Origin: Anaeramoeba flamelloides
Taxonomy: Eukaryota; Metamonada; Anaeramoebidae
DNA length: 64,000 nt
Reading direction: 5' to 3'
NCBI GenBank assembly: GCA_027625915.1
Contig: JANTQA010000070.1
Coordinates: 10,917,001-10,981,000 of the forward strand
The translations under genes were made by a program, and so were the position numbers. The notes beneath the pieces are model-generated. The model was not told the origin of the DNA and did not search any database. It worked only from the letters and a program-made list of their open reading frames with translations. Below, in pieces: positions 1 through 13,558 of the stretch (its first letter is position 1; every line of letters starts with the position of its first letter).

Positions 1-135
1 GATATGTTAATGGTATTATTTTTAATTATAGAAAACCTGAAATAAGAGTAAATATGATAGGTGATAAAGGCTCCCCTTGGAATATACCAAGTCCTTCACC
101 TTGATAATATTTTAATAAAAATTTTTGAAGAATTT
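1..135 (-). mobile_element. LINE reverse-transcriptase fragment (family I)
   Basis: Read on the minus strand the segment encodes a stretch like YYQGEGLGIFQGEPLSP, matching the fingers/palm segment (YYQGEGLGIFQGDPLSP) of the LINE copy at about 20380-20440. It is cut by the left edge, and only about 45 codons are visible. This is a dead fragment. Confidence 0.7.
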
Positions 136-235
136 TTTTTTAAAATAAACTTTTTTATTGTTTTTTAATTACTTTAAAAAAAAATCTTGTAAATAAACAT
201 TTTTTCGGAGAAAGATCTGTAATAAAAAATCGATA

Positions 236-450
236 ATACTCATTTCAAAAATTGTGACTCGCTTTTTTTTAGTTTTTGGTTTTATTTTTTTTTTTAATTT
301 TTAAAATATCAGGTTTTTATAGATTTAGAATGATTTAAAGGTGAATTACAAATAAGATTTAATTATTAATTTTTCTTCAATACTAGAAGGTATAGTTTTT
401 TTTTTTTCAATTTATTATTTCAGGTGAGTCACAATTTTTGAAATGGTGTT
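236..450. mobile_element. MITE-like element with TIR CATTTCAAAAATTGTGACTC
   Basis: The left end reads CATTTCAAAAATTGTGACTC and the right end is its reverse complement, GAGTCACAATTTTTGAAATG, about 200 bp apart. A second copy lies at 3127-3347, and a rearranged, partly inverted derivative at about 43725-43915. There is no coding capacity. The palindromic ends and dispersal support a non-autonomous DNA element. Confidence 0.6.
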
Positions 451-638
451 TTTTATTAAAAGTTAGTTTGGTCCTTATATAATCATATTTTTTAACTTAA
501 TTTTGCCATTCAAGAAACTATACATTTTTTTAATTTATAATGTAAATTTTGATATAAGTTTTTTTCTATTTTTACTAATCCCTTAAACAACTTTTCAATT
601 ATTCAAAAATATTTTCCAACTTTTTTAAAATTATTTAA

Positions 639-1840
639 GGAAGTAAGTACATTTTACCATTTTGAAAAATTTTAATAGTGTGAACATTACTGAAAAATAT
701 TTTTTTGATTGCTACCAGATATTGAAACTTTGGAACGAAAATACCATCCACCAGTCTATTCGTGAAAAGAATCAAAAGTAATTCAATGTTGAATCTTTTA
801 TTTTTCAATTTTTTGAATATTATTTTTTTGGATTCAATTTTTGGTTTTATTAAATATGGTTTTGGATATAGAAATGTGTTTATACAAACGATCGAAATTA
901 ACCAAACAGTAAACCAAAAAAATATACCCGAAAGGATTTGCATTTGAAACAAATTTTTTCTTTTCGAAGACCAAACATTAAAAAATCACCTTTCCAAATA
1001 AATTTGTTGAAATCAAGAATGAAAAAAAAAAAATCGACCAAAGCCTATTTTCGAAGAATGGGTTTCTTATCTTCTTAGTTTCTATAAATCAAAACTATTT
1101 TTTTCCTTGAATTTCTCGCCCCATTACTATTTATTATTATTTTAAAAAACCTTTTCGAATTTACTTTGAAAATTCTTTTTTAAAATATTTTTATCAAACA
1201 AAAACAAAACCAAATATACTATTTCAATAATTAAAATAAAGGAATTGAATTCTTGGAATCAAAAAACGGTTACAAAAGATTCAAATCAAAATAATTGAAA
1301 AATTCAATAAACAAATTTCAATCAGATTCTGAATTTTTTTGGGTTCTCATTTTAATAGAAAATAAATAAATATAAAATCGAACGAATTTGTCCAATAAAC
1401 CCTTATTCCGGAGAAGAATTAAAAAAAAATCTCTTATTTTCAGAACTAAAACTAGAATTAGATGAATTAAATGAAAATAGGCTTTTTAAATTCCATTTTG
1501 GGAAATTCTTTAGAAATAAATAGTAATTTGTTTTTCAAAAATTTACCAAATACAATTATTTTCATTCAAGATTAAAAATAAACCAAATAAAGAATAAGTA
1601 ATTGTGTAAAATGTTATAAACAAGATCAAGTAAAAAATGATTTTTATTTATTTTTTTTTTTGATCAATTTTTTCATTTTTTTGATTTGCTTTTTTTATTG
1701 GTATGAAAATATCTTATACTAAATTATATTCCACTTTAGTATTTATGAAAATATCAATGTATTTGACTAAAGAAATGATTTGAAGAATTCGGTTTCACAT
1801 AAATGGTGGCACTCAAAAAATGAAAAATGTACTTACCTCC
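639..1840. mobile_element. 1.2-kb TIR element flanked by TTAA, copy 1
   Basis: The ends are imperfect inverted repeats: left GGAAGTAAGTACATTTT, right (reverse complement) GGAGGTAAGTACATTTTT. TTAA lies immediately outside both ends (635-638 and 1841-1844). A second full copy is at 29473-30677 with the same length, ends and TTAA flanks. Internal reading frames are broken and match no transposase I recognise. TTAA target duplication is the hallmark of piggyBac-type transposons, but the terminal bases here are GG...CC rather than the usual CC...GG, so assignment to that superfamily is inference. Confidence 0.65.
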
Positions 1841-1844
1841 TTAA

Positions 1845-3060
1845 AAAATTCTTTTTTTGTCATGGATTTTCACAATGAAGAACAATCCAAGAAGATTTGA
1901 TATCGTTATAACAATTAATCATTTCAATTGAAAGAAGTTTTTGTAAATTTGATTAAAATTTGAATTAAGTTAAATTGTGTATCTGGTTGGAAATACTTGT
2001 CACTATTGTTATTCAAATTATAATTCAAAGGATCTTCATATTTGTAAGAAATTGATTTTTAATAGAGATAATATTTCATCAAAGTAATTTTTTCCATATA
2101 TTTTTGGAGTATTTTACATTGAATTTTAAAAATATTTAAGGCGAAATGTGAAAACCTATTTTTTTGATTTCTAAGATTAAACTATGTTGAGTAAACTTTA
2201 GGTTTACAATTTTTATTTAATGTTTTTGAATCATATAATAAACTTTTAAAATATAATTTTTCAACTTGTAAAAATGTCCTCTGAAAAATTATCAAAAATT
2301 TTTTTACCTGTTAATTACACTATATTAAAACAAAATAATCCTTCGTCTTTTCAAAATGGGGATTTAAAGGTTTTGTAAAATTTCAAAATTATTTAATTTT
2401 GAAAACAAGTTATTGTATTATTTCCTTGTTAGAATTTTATAATTTGGTGTTGTATTTTTGTTCCCGTATTTGTGTTTTTTTTTTTTTTTTTTGGAAAGTA
2501 GATTGAATATTTTGTTCTTGTTATTTGGTAATTAACAGTAAGGTAACGATATATATTAATTAAGAATATGTTGAAATATTGAGTAAAAGTATATTCTGAA
2601 AGTGAAAAATGTCTTCAGAATTGAGATATTGGTATAAATTCTTGAGGAGTATTGAAATATTTGAAACATGAAAAACTGTTTCAGACCTTGCAATGTCAAG
2701 ATCTCCCAAAAAGATTTCAAAAATTTGACTCACTTTATAATGTTAATGGAAGCTGTTTTGGAGGGTTTATTCCAGTATTCTTCTCTAAAAAATATTTTCA
2801 AATTTTTGGATCAGAATCATTTTTTCTAATTTTGCTTATTTTTAGTTTTGATTTTTCGAATTTTTGTTTTTCTTGTGTTTTTCTGTTTCTTTTTCTTTTT
2901 TTGTTCGTTTCTTTTTTTCTTTTCTTTTTTTTTCTTTTTCTTCTCTTTTTCTTTTTTTTTCTTGTGCAAAAGATAATGTGGAAAAAAAAAAGATCTTCCA
3001 AAAGATTAATTATCACTATGAAAATGAGACTATGTAATGTCTTTGAAAATGGATTTAATT
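1845..3060. other. Unassigned A+T-rich spacer
   Basis: There is no recognisable gene. A reading frame at about 2652-2830 (+) has a non-repetitive, coding-like start (KYLKHEKLFQTLQC) but runs into a poly-pyrimidine tract. The part after 2860 resembles 43500-43720, so at least that portion is repeat. Confidence 0.4.
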
Positions 3061-3126
3061 ATTCATAAAAAATCTTGTTGTACAAACTTTTTTCAATGAA
3101 AATTCAGTAATAAAAAATCTGTAATA

Positions 3127-3347
3127 CTTATATCAATAATTGTGACTCAATTTTTTTTAGTTTTTGGTTTTATTTTTTTTTTTTATAATGTTTAAAATAT
3201 CAAGCTTTTATATATTTAGAAGGACTTAAAAGTGAATTTTCAAAAATGATTTAATTATTAATTGTTCTTCAATACTCAAGGCTATTGTTTTTTTTTTTTT
3301 TCTATTTATTATTTCAGGTGGATCACTATTTTTGAAATGGTGTTTAT
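3127..3347. mobile_element. MITE-like element, second copy of the 236-450 family
   Basis: Collinear with 236-450: the inner sequence TTTAGTTTTTGGTTTTATTT, then TTTAAAATATCA, then a right end TATTTATTATTTCAGGTG. The left arm is more decayed (ATCAATAATTGTGACTCA). No coding potential. Confidence 0.55.
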
Positions 3348-3419
3348 ATGGAAGTATCTTGATGAAGATTTTTTTTTTGAAAAAAAAAATTAACAAAAAG
3401 AATCAAAGAAAAATGAATT

Positions 3420-3625
3420 GTTTTTTTTAATGGATTTTATTGATTTTTTTGTGATAATATTCTTGCAGGTTCAAAAAACTAAAATAAAAACCATAATTGA
3501 TGAGTTTGATTCCCCAAACACACTTTCCTATTTTTCTGGTGTTTACATACATCTTTATAGATTAAGTTTAGTAAAAAATTTGATGTTTATGAAATTACTA
3601 TCCATGAGTGGGTTTTTTTGAAATT
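3420..3625 (+). other. Short coding-like segment, unassigned
   Basis: A 67-codon open frame whose middle part (VQKTKIKTIIDEFDSPNTL and onward) has mixed residue composition unlike the poly-Phe/Lys frames nearby. It is preceded at about 3468 by TTCTTGCAG, which would serve as a 3' splice site. No homologue recognised. It could be an exon remnant or chance. Confidence 0.2.
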
Positions 3626-4114
3626 GTAATTTTTATTTTATTTTTTGATATTTTACTTTTTTGATTTTTTTTTTACAAATAATTTTTTTTTTTTTAGAAA
3701 TTTTCATTTTGAAACCGAATAAAAAAACTTTTTTTATGGTTACATTAAAAAAAATCAATCAAACCAAGTAAAAATATTCTCAAATATATCAAAAATTTCT
3801 AAATACACAAATTAAAAATTTGAAAATAAATATGTTGTTTCCAATTGAAAATAATGCAAACACTTTTTAAAATTTAAAAAATATTTTTTAATATTACCCT
3901 TTCATAAAAATTGAAAATTTAAAATATAATATTGATTATGGAAATTTCACTGATATATAACCAATTAAAACTAAAAATTAAAAAATATCTTATTATAATT
4001 CAAAAAATACTTAATAATTTGATAAACCTAGACTTAAAATAATATTGAATATATTAAATCAATGTCAATTTTATTTAATCATAAAAAGGGAAATGAATTA
4101 GTAGTTTTAATTTA

Positions 4115-5745
4115 AAGACGAATTTCCATTAATCAAAGTGTCTTTGGACTATATTAAATAATTTTTTATAAACTCATTGAGCCCTATTGGGGTTTTATTG
4201 AACAAATTTCAATTCGATTTAACAAAAAAGTAGATTCAAGAATAGTTGTTCTAAATTTCTTAAATACTTACAATAAGATAGAATCAAATAATGAAAATAA
4301 CAATGTTGTAACTTGTATATAATGATTGATATAACATAATAATATGATACAATCTATTTTAAAATAATTGAAAAACAAAAAAAATATTTATTTTAAATTA
4401 AATTATCAACTTTTTTTTATTAAAATATTATCAAGGTGAAGGATGTGATATATTCTAGGAGACCTAGTATCTCCTATTTTATTTGCTCTATTTTCATATT
4501 TTCGTTTATTGGAAAATTATACCATTAACAAATTATTTCAGAAGGTTTGTAGATGATTTAATTCTAATTATAAAAGTGAATATAAATCCAAGTAAATCAA
4601 AAATTAACATTCAATATATGAAATTATCATCTGTTTTGGATTGAAACATAATAAAGGTAAAGCGGTTATATCAAAATATTTTTTAAAAAAATAATTATTT
4701 GGGTCTTTATTCAGATAAAATTTCATATAAAGTTTATAATTTTAAAAAATCTAAAGTAACCTAAACAAAAATTCAAACCTTTCCACACATTTAAAAATGT
4801 CCAAACAATCACAAGAATTCAATTTTATCAGAAATTTAGAAATAATTTTGATTTTTTAAAAATATGAAAATCATTTTTTCATCTTTTTAGTTTTTTGTTT
4901 TCATTTCATTTTTTGAATTACGTAAACTGTTTCGTTCAATCAGGAAATTTTTCCAACAATTGATATTCGGTTAAAGTTGAGTTGTTAAAAATAGAAGAAC
5001 TCAAATAAAATTAGTTGATGGTATCTGGCTATTTGATCGATCAATATTCCCCATAGAATTTACACAAATTTAGTAATGACTTTTTTTGTTTTTTTGCTCT
5101 CTCCAAAATTTTTTAACACACTCTTAATTTATTAGTATTGATAATTCTTTATTTTTTTTTTTTTGCGGATATTGTAATTAGTAAAAAAGTATCAACAATT
5201 ACACAATTTCAATTAGTGAAGGGTTCTAATTTGGTAATTTCTTCTTGAATTGATTAAATAATTTTTACTTCAAAAATTGAATTTTGGTGTGTTAAAAATT
5301 TTGAATTGGGGTTTATAACAACAGCAAGCTATTATATAATAACAATTTTCATAACAATTATTTAGAAATTAGATTATTTCAATTTTTTATATTAAATCAA
5401 TTAATATATGGATTGAAATTTTTAATTATGAAATAAAAACAATTCAATTATTTAAATTCATCTTTTTAACCATGTATCACTGGAATATGCAAAATAAACA
5501 GAAATACACCAATTTTTATTTACAAAAAAGAATTCAAAATTGAAAATATGATAATTTCTTTAAATAAAAAAAAAGAAATTAAAAAATACATCAAATAATT
5601 TATCTCTTCCTTATCTTGAAAAGTTAATAAAATTTAATCAATGAACAAAGAATAAAATCAACTGGCATTCATAAGATTTAATTGAACTAAAAATTAAAAT
5701 TTATAAGTGTAAATATAACGAGTTGCTGAGTTCCAAAAGGAAGAA
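4115..5745 (+). mobile_element. LINE copy 1 (family I), degenerate, interrupted by a TIR element
   Basis: Collinear with the better-preserved copy at 19960-21572. Recognisable parts are the segment before the palm (CTCATTGAGCCCTATTGG), the palm box around 4430-4500 (YYQGEG.., then a decayed GDPLSPILFAL equivalent) and the thumb/C-terminal part from about 5330 to 5735. The two halves are separated by an inserted element at about 4761-5316. Many stops and frame changes make it a dead copy. LINE-like sequence may begin as early as 3760. Confidence 0.7.
4761..5316 (-). mobile_element. ~550-bp TIR element (TAAACCCC family) nested in LINE copy 1
   Basis: The right end reads as reverse complement TAAACCCCAATTCAAAATTT; the left end is AAACAAAAATTCAAACCTTTCC. 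The interior matches, inverted, the element at 58757-59288, including the TTGATCGATCAA block and the pair GTGTGTTAAAAATTTTG / CAAAATTTTTTAACACAC. It splits a LINE whose two halves resume on each side, so it inserted later than the LINE. Confidence 0.65.
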
Positions 5746-5829
5746 GTCTTGTTAGTTTTTTTTTTAATTTTTGAAATAAAAAGAATTGAGTAAAATCTTT
5801 CTCTATTTTTTTAGATTCTAGTAACTTCG

Positions 5830-6685
5830 GAACTCGATGGAACTTTACAATACTTTTAATATTTATTATCAGTATTTTTTTTTTCCCTATTTGGGTTTTT
5901 TCAGATGATAAGTGTGCTTATCAAAACTATTAGTTATTATCTCTTCAAAAAAATCTCCTAAAGTCAAATAAAACTAAAATTCCTTGTCACATGTTAATTT
6001 ATAATCACAAAATATCTTTTTTTTCCTGAAATTTGAAACTGACTGTAATAGTAGTACTACTATCAACAATAAATTCAACAGCCTCAAGATTTTTAAGTGC
6101 TGGGATGTTGATTATATTGTGAATAAACTCTATTGTCATGAGTGAAATGATAATTAAAGTAGTAATAGTTTTGTCTAACTTGGAATTTTCATTTTTATTT
6201 TTTCATACTAGTGGTGTGTTGTGATAAACAATTTTAAACATTCCAGTATTAATTTATTTCTAATTACACATGACTTTTTCAACACAAAAGATTATAAAAA
6301 ATTGAATTTTCAACAAGAAAAAGGAAATGACATAATAAATAAATTTAAATACTTTTCTAGTATTGTTTTGAGGATTTTTTTTAAAAAAAAAAAAATGTTG
6401 AACATAAAATTTTTTCAAGACTTTTTTTCAGTAATTTTATTATGATTGTCTGTATATCATTCAAAATATCAAATACAATGATATAATTTTTCGTTATATA
6501 TTGTACCATACCAAAATTTATTCAAAAATTTGTTCCATTTTAACACTTTTTTTTTTTTTTTTTTTTTTTTTTTAGGGATTTAATAAGATTATGATCAAGA
6601 AAAAAAAGAATAATAGTAATCATCATAATAAGAACAAATTAAAATATCCCATTGGATTTTGTTTTTGTTTTTTTTTTTTCCACAA
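5830..6685. other. Intergenic spacer downstream of importin-alpha
   Basis: No gene recognised. A 74-codon plus-strand frame at 6221-6445 has no similarity I can name. A run of about 29 T lies near 6545-6573. The first 90 bases before this stretch (5740-5830) resemble a fragment of the hairpin-array family (GTTAGTTTTT...AGAATTGAGTAAAATC). Confidence 0.4.
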
Positions 6686-9600
6686 TTATAATTGATCTTC
6701 TCCAACTTCATCTGATAAATCTTCATCATCAATAAAATAATTTCCTAAAATATTACGCGCGAGTTGGTAAATTTTTGTATTTTCATGAGATTGCAACCGT
6801 TCCAGGCTGTCCACTCCCTCATATGTTTCTAATTCTTCCAAATATGGATTTTCATCTTGGAAAACATCTTTTTCCATAACGTAAAATCCTTTCAATTGAC
6901 TCAAGACCTATTTGAAGAATTTTGGCATGGTTTGAATGAAGAAGGCGACAAAATGCCTCTAGACAGCCTTGATCAATGAAATATTTTAACTGTATTTTTG
7001 AACCTCCGTAAATGCCATTTGAAATTACCCAACAAGCTTCATGTCTGATACTATTGTTCTGGCTTTTCATCAGTTTGATAATTTTAGGGATAATCCCTGA
7101 ATCTATAACTTGCTGAATTTGATTTCCAGTGCCTGCTGTAATATTAGAGATTAACCAAACGCTTTCTTTTAGAAGAGATATTTTCTTATTTTCTAACATG
7201 CCACCCATTTTTTCTAAAAGTTTCGTTTCTAAAAGTTTTTGTGTTTGTTGTTCGTTACCTGTTGCAATATTTCCTAACACTCTTAAAGCAGGTGTTTGAA
7301 TTTGTGGGTTATCAAATCTATTTATAAAATAAGTTTAACAACAACAATAATAATAACGAGAATAAAAATATTGGTAAGAATAAACAATAATACCAAGAAG
7401 AAGAAGAAGAATCACAATAATAAACAGGATCAAAGTTCCAATTCAAATTAATTTTTGGGAATTAGATTAAAGAAAATAACTTTTATAATTATTACTGATT
7501 TATTTCTTAGGGTTTAAAGATAAAAAACCACGATAGAATTAAATATATTTTCTGTTTGTTTTTTTTAATCAGAATTTAAGAATATTGTCAAAATATCTGA
7601 GAAAAGGTAAATTTTTAAATTTTTTATCAAAAAATTGTTTGAATTTTTAAAAAAATAAAAATATATATAAAAAAAAAAAACTTACGATAACATCTCAACA
7701 AATGTTGGGAGTATTCCCACATCAAGAATTGCATTGATTTGTTCTTCACTATCATTGGAAAGGTAGCAAAAGCACCAAGTGGCATCGATTGTTGTGTTCG
7801 TGACTTCTACTGTAATATAAGGTGCTAAAAAGTTAATAATTTTTTTAACCTAGAAATAAAAAAATCCAAAAAGAATAAAATAAAAAAAGAAATTTTAACA
7901 GGGGTTTCTTAGGTTGTTAAATTAAAGAAATAAAACCAATTTTTATTTTTTTCCATTTTTCCCCTGGCAAAATCTTCTTTATATTGGGAAGAAGGGTTAC
8001 AAAGGAAAAAGATCAAGTGCTTACTTTCCAATATTGTAAACACTGAAACATGAAAGTATGTATAACTTGAAAATAAAAATCAAAAAAGCAAAAGTCTAAA
8101 AATGACCAAAAGGTTTAAAGCAAATCAGATCACAAAAGAAAAAAGAAATGACAACAATTACACTAAATAACGAGACCCAACAAATGAACATTCATGATCA
8201 ATTATCAAATTTAATTAAATTAACCAAAAGCATCGTGGATGTGATTTTGTGGGTCCTGAATTAAAGATAGCATTGGTTTTTTTTTTTTAATTTTTAACCA
8301 ATTGATTCTTATAAACCCTATTTAAATTTCTTTTTTGTCAATTTTTTTTCAATTTCTTTTTTCTAATTTTCAATTTTTTGCTTTTTCAGCTTTTTAAACA
8401 TAAAAAAAAATTTTGTATTTAGTTCCCTTGAACATGAACGATTGTGAAATCTAGGATTTTACGTTTAAATTGCCTTTGAAGAAATTTAAGTAAAAGGAAA
8501 TTTAGAGTGTAATTTTACACTTCTTCAATCAATAAATAATAATAATAAAACCAATTTTTTTTTTTTTTTTTGTAATGAAATATTGATTTGTTTTTTTCAA
8601 AAGAAATATATTATCACAAATAAAATGAAGAAGTGTTCAATAGTATATGTTGAAAATGTAAATTCTTGAAAATGTTATTTTTTGGATTAGTGTAGATATG
8701 AACTCGAATTCAAAATTTTTGAAAAAAAAAAAAAAAAAATCTTATTCAATAAATTCTATGAGGAAATACCGCATTTGTACTATTCACTCATTGAAATGTT
8801 AACAATTGTTTATCAATTAAAAATATCCCACAAAACAAAAAATAAATAATTATCATGAATATTAGAAAATATTGTGTTTCAAAATTTTTGGAATAAGCAC
8901 ACCAAAAAGAAAGGATTATAGTTTATGTGTTGTTACCAAAACAGATAAGGTATTTCCAAAAAAGTGGTTCATTTTTATATATATATTAGAAAAAAATTCT
9001 ATTTGTTAGTGGATCTATCCGTAAGCTGACAATATAAAATTAAGTGAAATATTGATACTAATTTAATCAATACCTATTGTTTTTTTAATTCAAAATGTGT
9101 TCATTAAAATATTTCCAAAAAATGAAAAAAAAAATTACACATTTTTTTTTAGAAAACAATTCATAGAAAATTACAATAAAAAACAGACAATATACTAAGG
9201 GTGCAAACAATTTTTTAAAGCAATAAAATATAGTTATAAGTTTTGCCTTCAATTTGGAAATTTTGTCAAGATTTAAAGCTCTCTGGGGTAGAAAATTTTC
9301 ATGACAAAAAGACGAAAAACATAATCACCAATTTTCACTTTTAACATATATTATATAAAATCCAGATCTGAAATTTAAATCTCTTTTATTCATGAAATGC
9401 CATACTAGCAAACAAATTGAATTATTATTAAGAATCAATAAATAATTATGAATAATTTTGGTGTATTTAAATAGTTTTAAGATGATCGAGTTTTATAAAT
9501 ATATTTTAAAAACAAATTTGCCACACTTTTTTGCAAATGGCTTATTGATTGAACTGAGGTTAGATAGCAAAACTAATTTAGAATGAGTTCTTCGATTTAA

Positions 9601-12600
9601 AAGAACTTGATTGTAACACCAAATACCAATCATTTGAAAAAAAAATACCGATCTAATGAAACATATTACAGAATAGGAAAAGAGGTAAATGAAAAAATGC
9701 AAAAAAAATTAAAAAAATCAAAATTATTTGCAATTTTCAAGAAATTGGATTGTGGTGGTTGTTTTTACTGTTTTAACTAGTGTCAAGAAATTTTGAATTT
9801 TATTGTTATTGTTAAGGGTTAAATGAAAGAATCATTTAATCTGGTAATAAGATAGAATTTTGAAGTGACTAAAGGTGTGACTTCCTAATTCAAAGTGTGT
9901 CTAAAATATGTACAGTTTTTATGAGTATTTGAAACTTAATTTGGTTTTCTAAAAAAATAAAAAATAAATAAAAAAAACTGGGGAAAATAAACAGTCTTTT
10001 TAAAATAAATGAAGAAATAAAAAAAAAAATGAGAAAAAAAAAATCAAAAATTTTATTTCTTGATCAAAGATCTTGGTTTGTTTGTACTCTAATAATTTAG
10101 AATAATATTGGAATTTTTAATTTTTTTTTATGTTATTTTTGATAAAATTTTAAGTTACTTGTAAAAGCCTCGAATTTTCCAAAATGGATTGGAAAGTGGA
10201 ATTTTTGGAACAAATGGGTGTTTCCTCTTGATTTTTAATAACCAGATATCAATTTTTTTTTCAAAATCGGAATTCTAAAGATGTTTTTATTAATGTAACT
10301 CAACTGTTTTGGATGGAGAGAGGAGAAAATTAATAAATTAACTTTGAAAATGTATTTTAATCTTGAAAATTTCAATTTTTTTTTCGTTGAGTTAGCGAAT
10401 TTCAAAAATATTCTTTCAAAATTTGAAATTCGTCGTGCTAATAAAGATTAAAAATAATAAAAAGTAAATTGAATTTTTTTTTTATTTTCAAATTTTATTT
10501 TTTTTTTGTTAGCTGTGGTAACTTAATTCCAATCATACAATAAATCGTGATATCTGATTTGGAATTCAAAAATTATTTCATATAAACTATTTTTCAGTCA
10601 AAGGGGGGCAGTTATAATGATATAATACATGTGTTTAAAGTGTTTGCATAGATATTAGAAGAAATATTTTATTTTGGAAATTTTCAAAATTGAAATTATT
10701 TTTTCACATTTCTACACATTTTTGTTTTTTTTTTTTCGATTTATTTTTTAAAACGTTATTCAGTTGCAAAAAATTTTATGTATTGCAAGATCAATAGTCA
10801 CTTGGTAAAAATGTGTTATTATAAGGTTATTGAAACCAAGGAAATGATTATTGCGAAATCATATTGATTTCCATTGGAATTCTATTCAATCTTTGATCTT
10901 GATATTTGTTTAATAAATGTGAAAAATTTTCACTTCATTTTCATTTCCTTTTTCAAATAGAGACCACAAATACCAACAAACTTCTTTTGAGGACTTGTTT
11001 TCTAAAAGAAAGGTATAGAAAGTGAAGTGAAAATTGTTTGATATTTATTATTCAAATACCAGTAGAAGTTCAAAATGAATATTGTTGTTTTTCTCAATGT
11101 AGCCCTAAGAATTTGAGTTTTTCAATTTTTAAGAAAATTTATTGATTAATTAGTTTTCTTTCAGACATATATCAACAATTCTTTGATGTGTATTATTCTG
11201 TTTATTTCTTATTTGTTCTTCAAAGGTCAATTATATAAAATAATTGATATTTGAAAAAAACGTTGTGGCCCCTTTGACTGAAACAGAGTTTATATTCCAA
11301 TATGTGTAATATTAAAATATTACCCATCAAGAAAAATATATTGGCTATTTTTTTCAAATTCATTCAAATAGCAACAGTTAAAAATAATTGATATGAGAAA
11401 TTTGAAGTTGTTTGATTCAAATGAATGTGTATGTGTGTGTGTGTTTTGGGATTATTTGGATTTGAGCTCCTTTTTCCTAATGAAATGCCAATTTATCTTG
11501 GTCAAAAAGTATTATGTAGTAACATCATAGATTTCTTTTATGTTCATTTTCCTCAATAATCCATCTGTATCCTCTTTTGCTATTATATTGTCTGTTTCTG
11601 GGTTAGTTTTAGTCTCTCTCTTTTTTTTTTTTTTTGTTTTCGAGTTAGTATCCGAGTTTTAATCAGAATTACTTTTCAAATTTTTGGTTTTTCCTATCTT
11701 TACTATTTCAGGCTTTTTCTCTGATAGGGTTTTTATTTTTTTGAAAATTTTGAATGTTAGTTTAATAAAGGTGATAATGGATCTCATTGGTGAATTCCTA
11801 TTTCTGTATTGGAAGAATAAGTGAGTAAGATTTTTTTTTACTTTCCATTTCAACAATTTTTTTATTATACTGATAAATTCAAATAAATATCTAAAAATTT
11901 TTACTTCATTTTCCATTTAATAAATTTTTTTACAAATAGCTCTGAATAAAGAATTTTATTTGTTGAAATGCAATAAAAACTTTGAAAAATTGGCTGTGCT
12001 ATTAAAAGGTTCTTTCTCTTGAGTTGTTTTAAAAGTGCTGCTCCAAGATTACAAAAAGGTGAAATTGAACTAAAAATTTTATTTTATAAATCTGAATTTA
12101 TCAGTATGTGTGAAATCATATAAAGCACAGAAGTAAATAGCATGAAAGTTTTTGATTTTTTTGAAAATTATTAATTTATTACATTTGATTTTTATTTAAT
12201 TTTGGGGTGTGACTCTTTTTTGTGTTTTTTTTTGCGATTGCTCAAAGATAATTTTTCAATAATTATTATCATTTTTGGGTTTTTTGAGAAAAATTTTAAA
12301 AACATTTCTTGATCTTTAAAACTCTTTGGAATTCTTGCAAAACAGTGGTAAACTAAAAAAAGCTATTATTTTTTTTTTTTTTTAGATATGTTTGCGGTTA
12401 TAGTCAAATTATTTTCAAGGACATTGGTTCACTTGAACTAAACTATTTGAAATGTTTTGACTTCCCTGTAATACCATAAACTTTGAAACCATTTTTTCTG
12501 TTTATTGCATTATATTTCAGTTCTCACCAAAAATAAAATATGAATAGTCCTTAACCAAACTATTTAAAACAGGAAAATTTAATATTTTGAATGAACCCTT

Positions 12601-13168
12601 ATCAAATGTTTGATCCATACTTTTTTAAAACAACTGAACGCCAAGAACTTGTCTAGCTTTTTTGTTTTGCTCCGAAACGAAAGAAAAAGGAAAGAAAGCA
12701 CCCATTAAAAAAAAAAAAAAAAAAAAAAAAATCAAGAAATAGAGAAATAAAAAATTACTTTATAAAATTCGGGACTTGGTTTGCCTCTGCATAAATTTGA
12801 AAATAGCCAAGCAGCAATTTCGATACATTTTTGATGCTCTGATGACTGGGTGTTTTTAAAGTGGTCGATAACAGAATCAATAACTGGTTGTTCCAGAAGC
12901 AAATCACGAAATTCAACATTATCTCCAGCTATATTACCTAATACCCAGCACGATTGTGTAAAAATTTCGAGATCATTCGACTGTAATAATTGGACTAAAA
13001 TTGGAACAACACCTAAATTAACAACATAGCGGCATTGAGAAGAACTGCCCGAGCAAATGTTTGTGAGAATCCATATTGATTCTAACTAAGAAATTTGGGA
13101 ATAATTGTTTTTTTGTTTTTATGTTTTTATGTTGGGTTGGTTGATCAGAAACACAAGAAGAAAAAAAA

Positions 13169-13219
<51 letters not shown>

Positions 13220-13526
13220 GATATTTTCAAAAAGATAATTGGAAACAATTTTACTAGAATATAAAAATAAAAAAAAATAAAAAAATAAAAAAAAAAAGTG
13301 TAATTTACCAGTGTGTCGCCACTTGTCCCTGTTAAAAAAGAAACAATTTGTGGAACAGCACCTGTGTCAATAAATTCTTGAATTGGTAATTCTTTTTCTT
13401 TAGACAACATGATTCTTATTAATTTTGTTGTTTTTCGAATTGTTTCTGGATCGTTTGAAAATAAAGTTTTTACGAGTTCGTGTATTTTTTGTTTTCTAGT
13501 TTGATAAATTAAATAAATAAAGAGAT

Positions 13527-13558
<32 letters not shown>

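Larger units (their letters stand above)
7850..12758 (-). other. 4.9-kb intron of importin-alpha filled with repeat debris
   Basis: The flanking exons splice in phase 0 (…SPEFYK | VKKIINFL…), with donor GTAATT at 12758 and acceptor TTTCTAG ending at 7850. The other introns of the gene are about 220, 370 and 510 bases. Inside lie a LINE 3' tail (8440-8560), a decayed TIR element with another nested in it (8699-9800), and a TAAACT-type TIR element with a MITE inside (10583-11292). The remainder (about 11300-12750) holds nothing I recognise. Confidence 0.8.

Noticed and set aside
635-952. Open frames of 105 and 61 codons on opposite strands
   Set aside because: They lie inside the 1.2-kb TIR element, begin in its inverted repeat and are not kept in the second copy at 29473-30677.
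2652-3068. 138-codon frame on the plus strand and a Lys/Arg-rich frame opposite it
   Set aside because: The second half is a pyrimidine tract read as Phe/Leu or Lys/Arg. No family was recognised, so it is not called as a gene.
11659-11916. 85-codon minus-strand frame in the importin-alpha intron
   Set aside because: Its start (ENEVKIF) is the translated arm of the 163-bp MITE family and the rest has no recognisable similarity.
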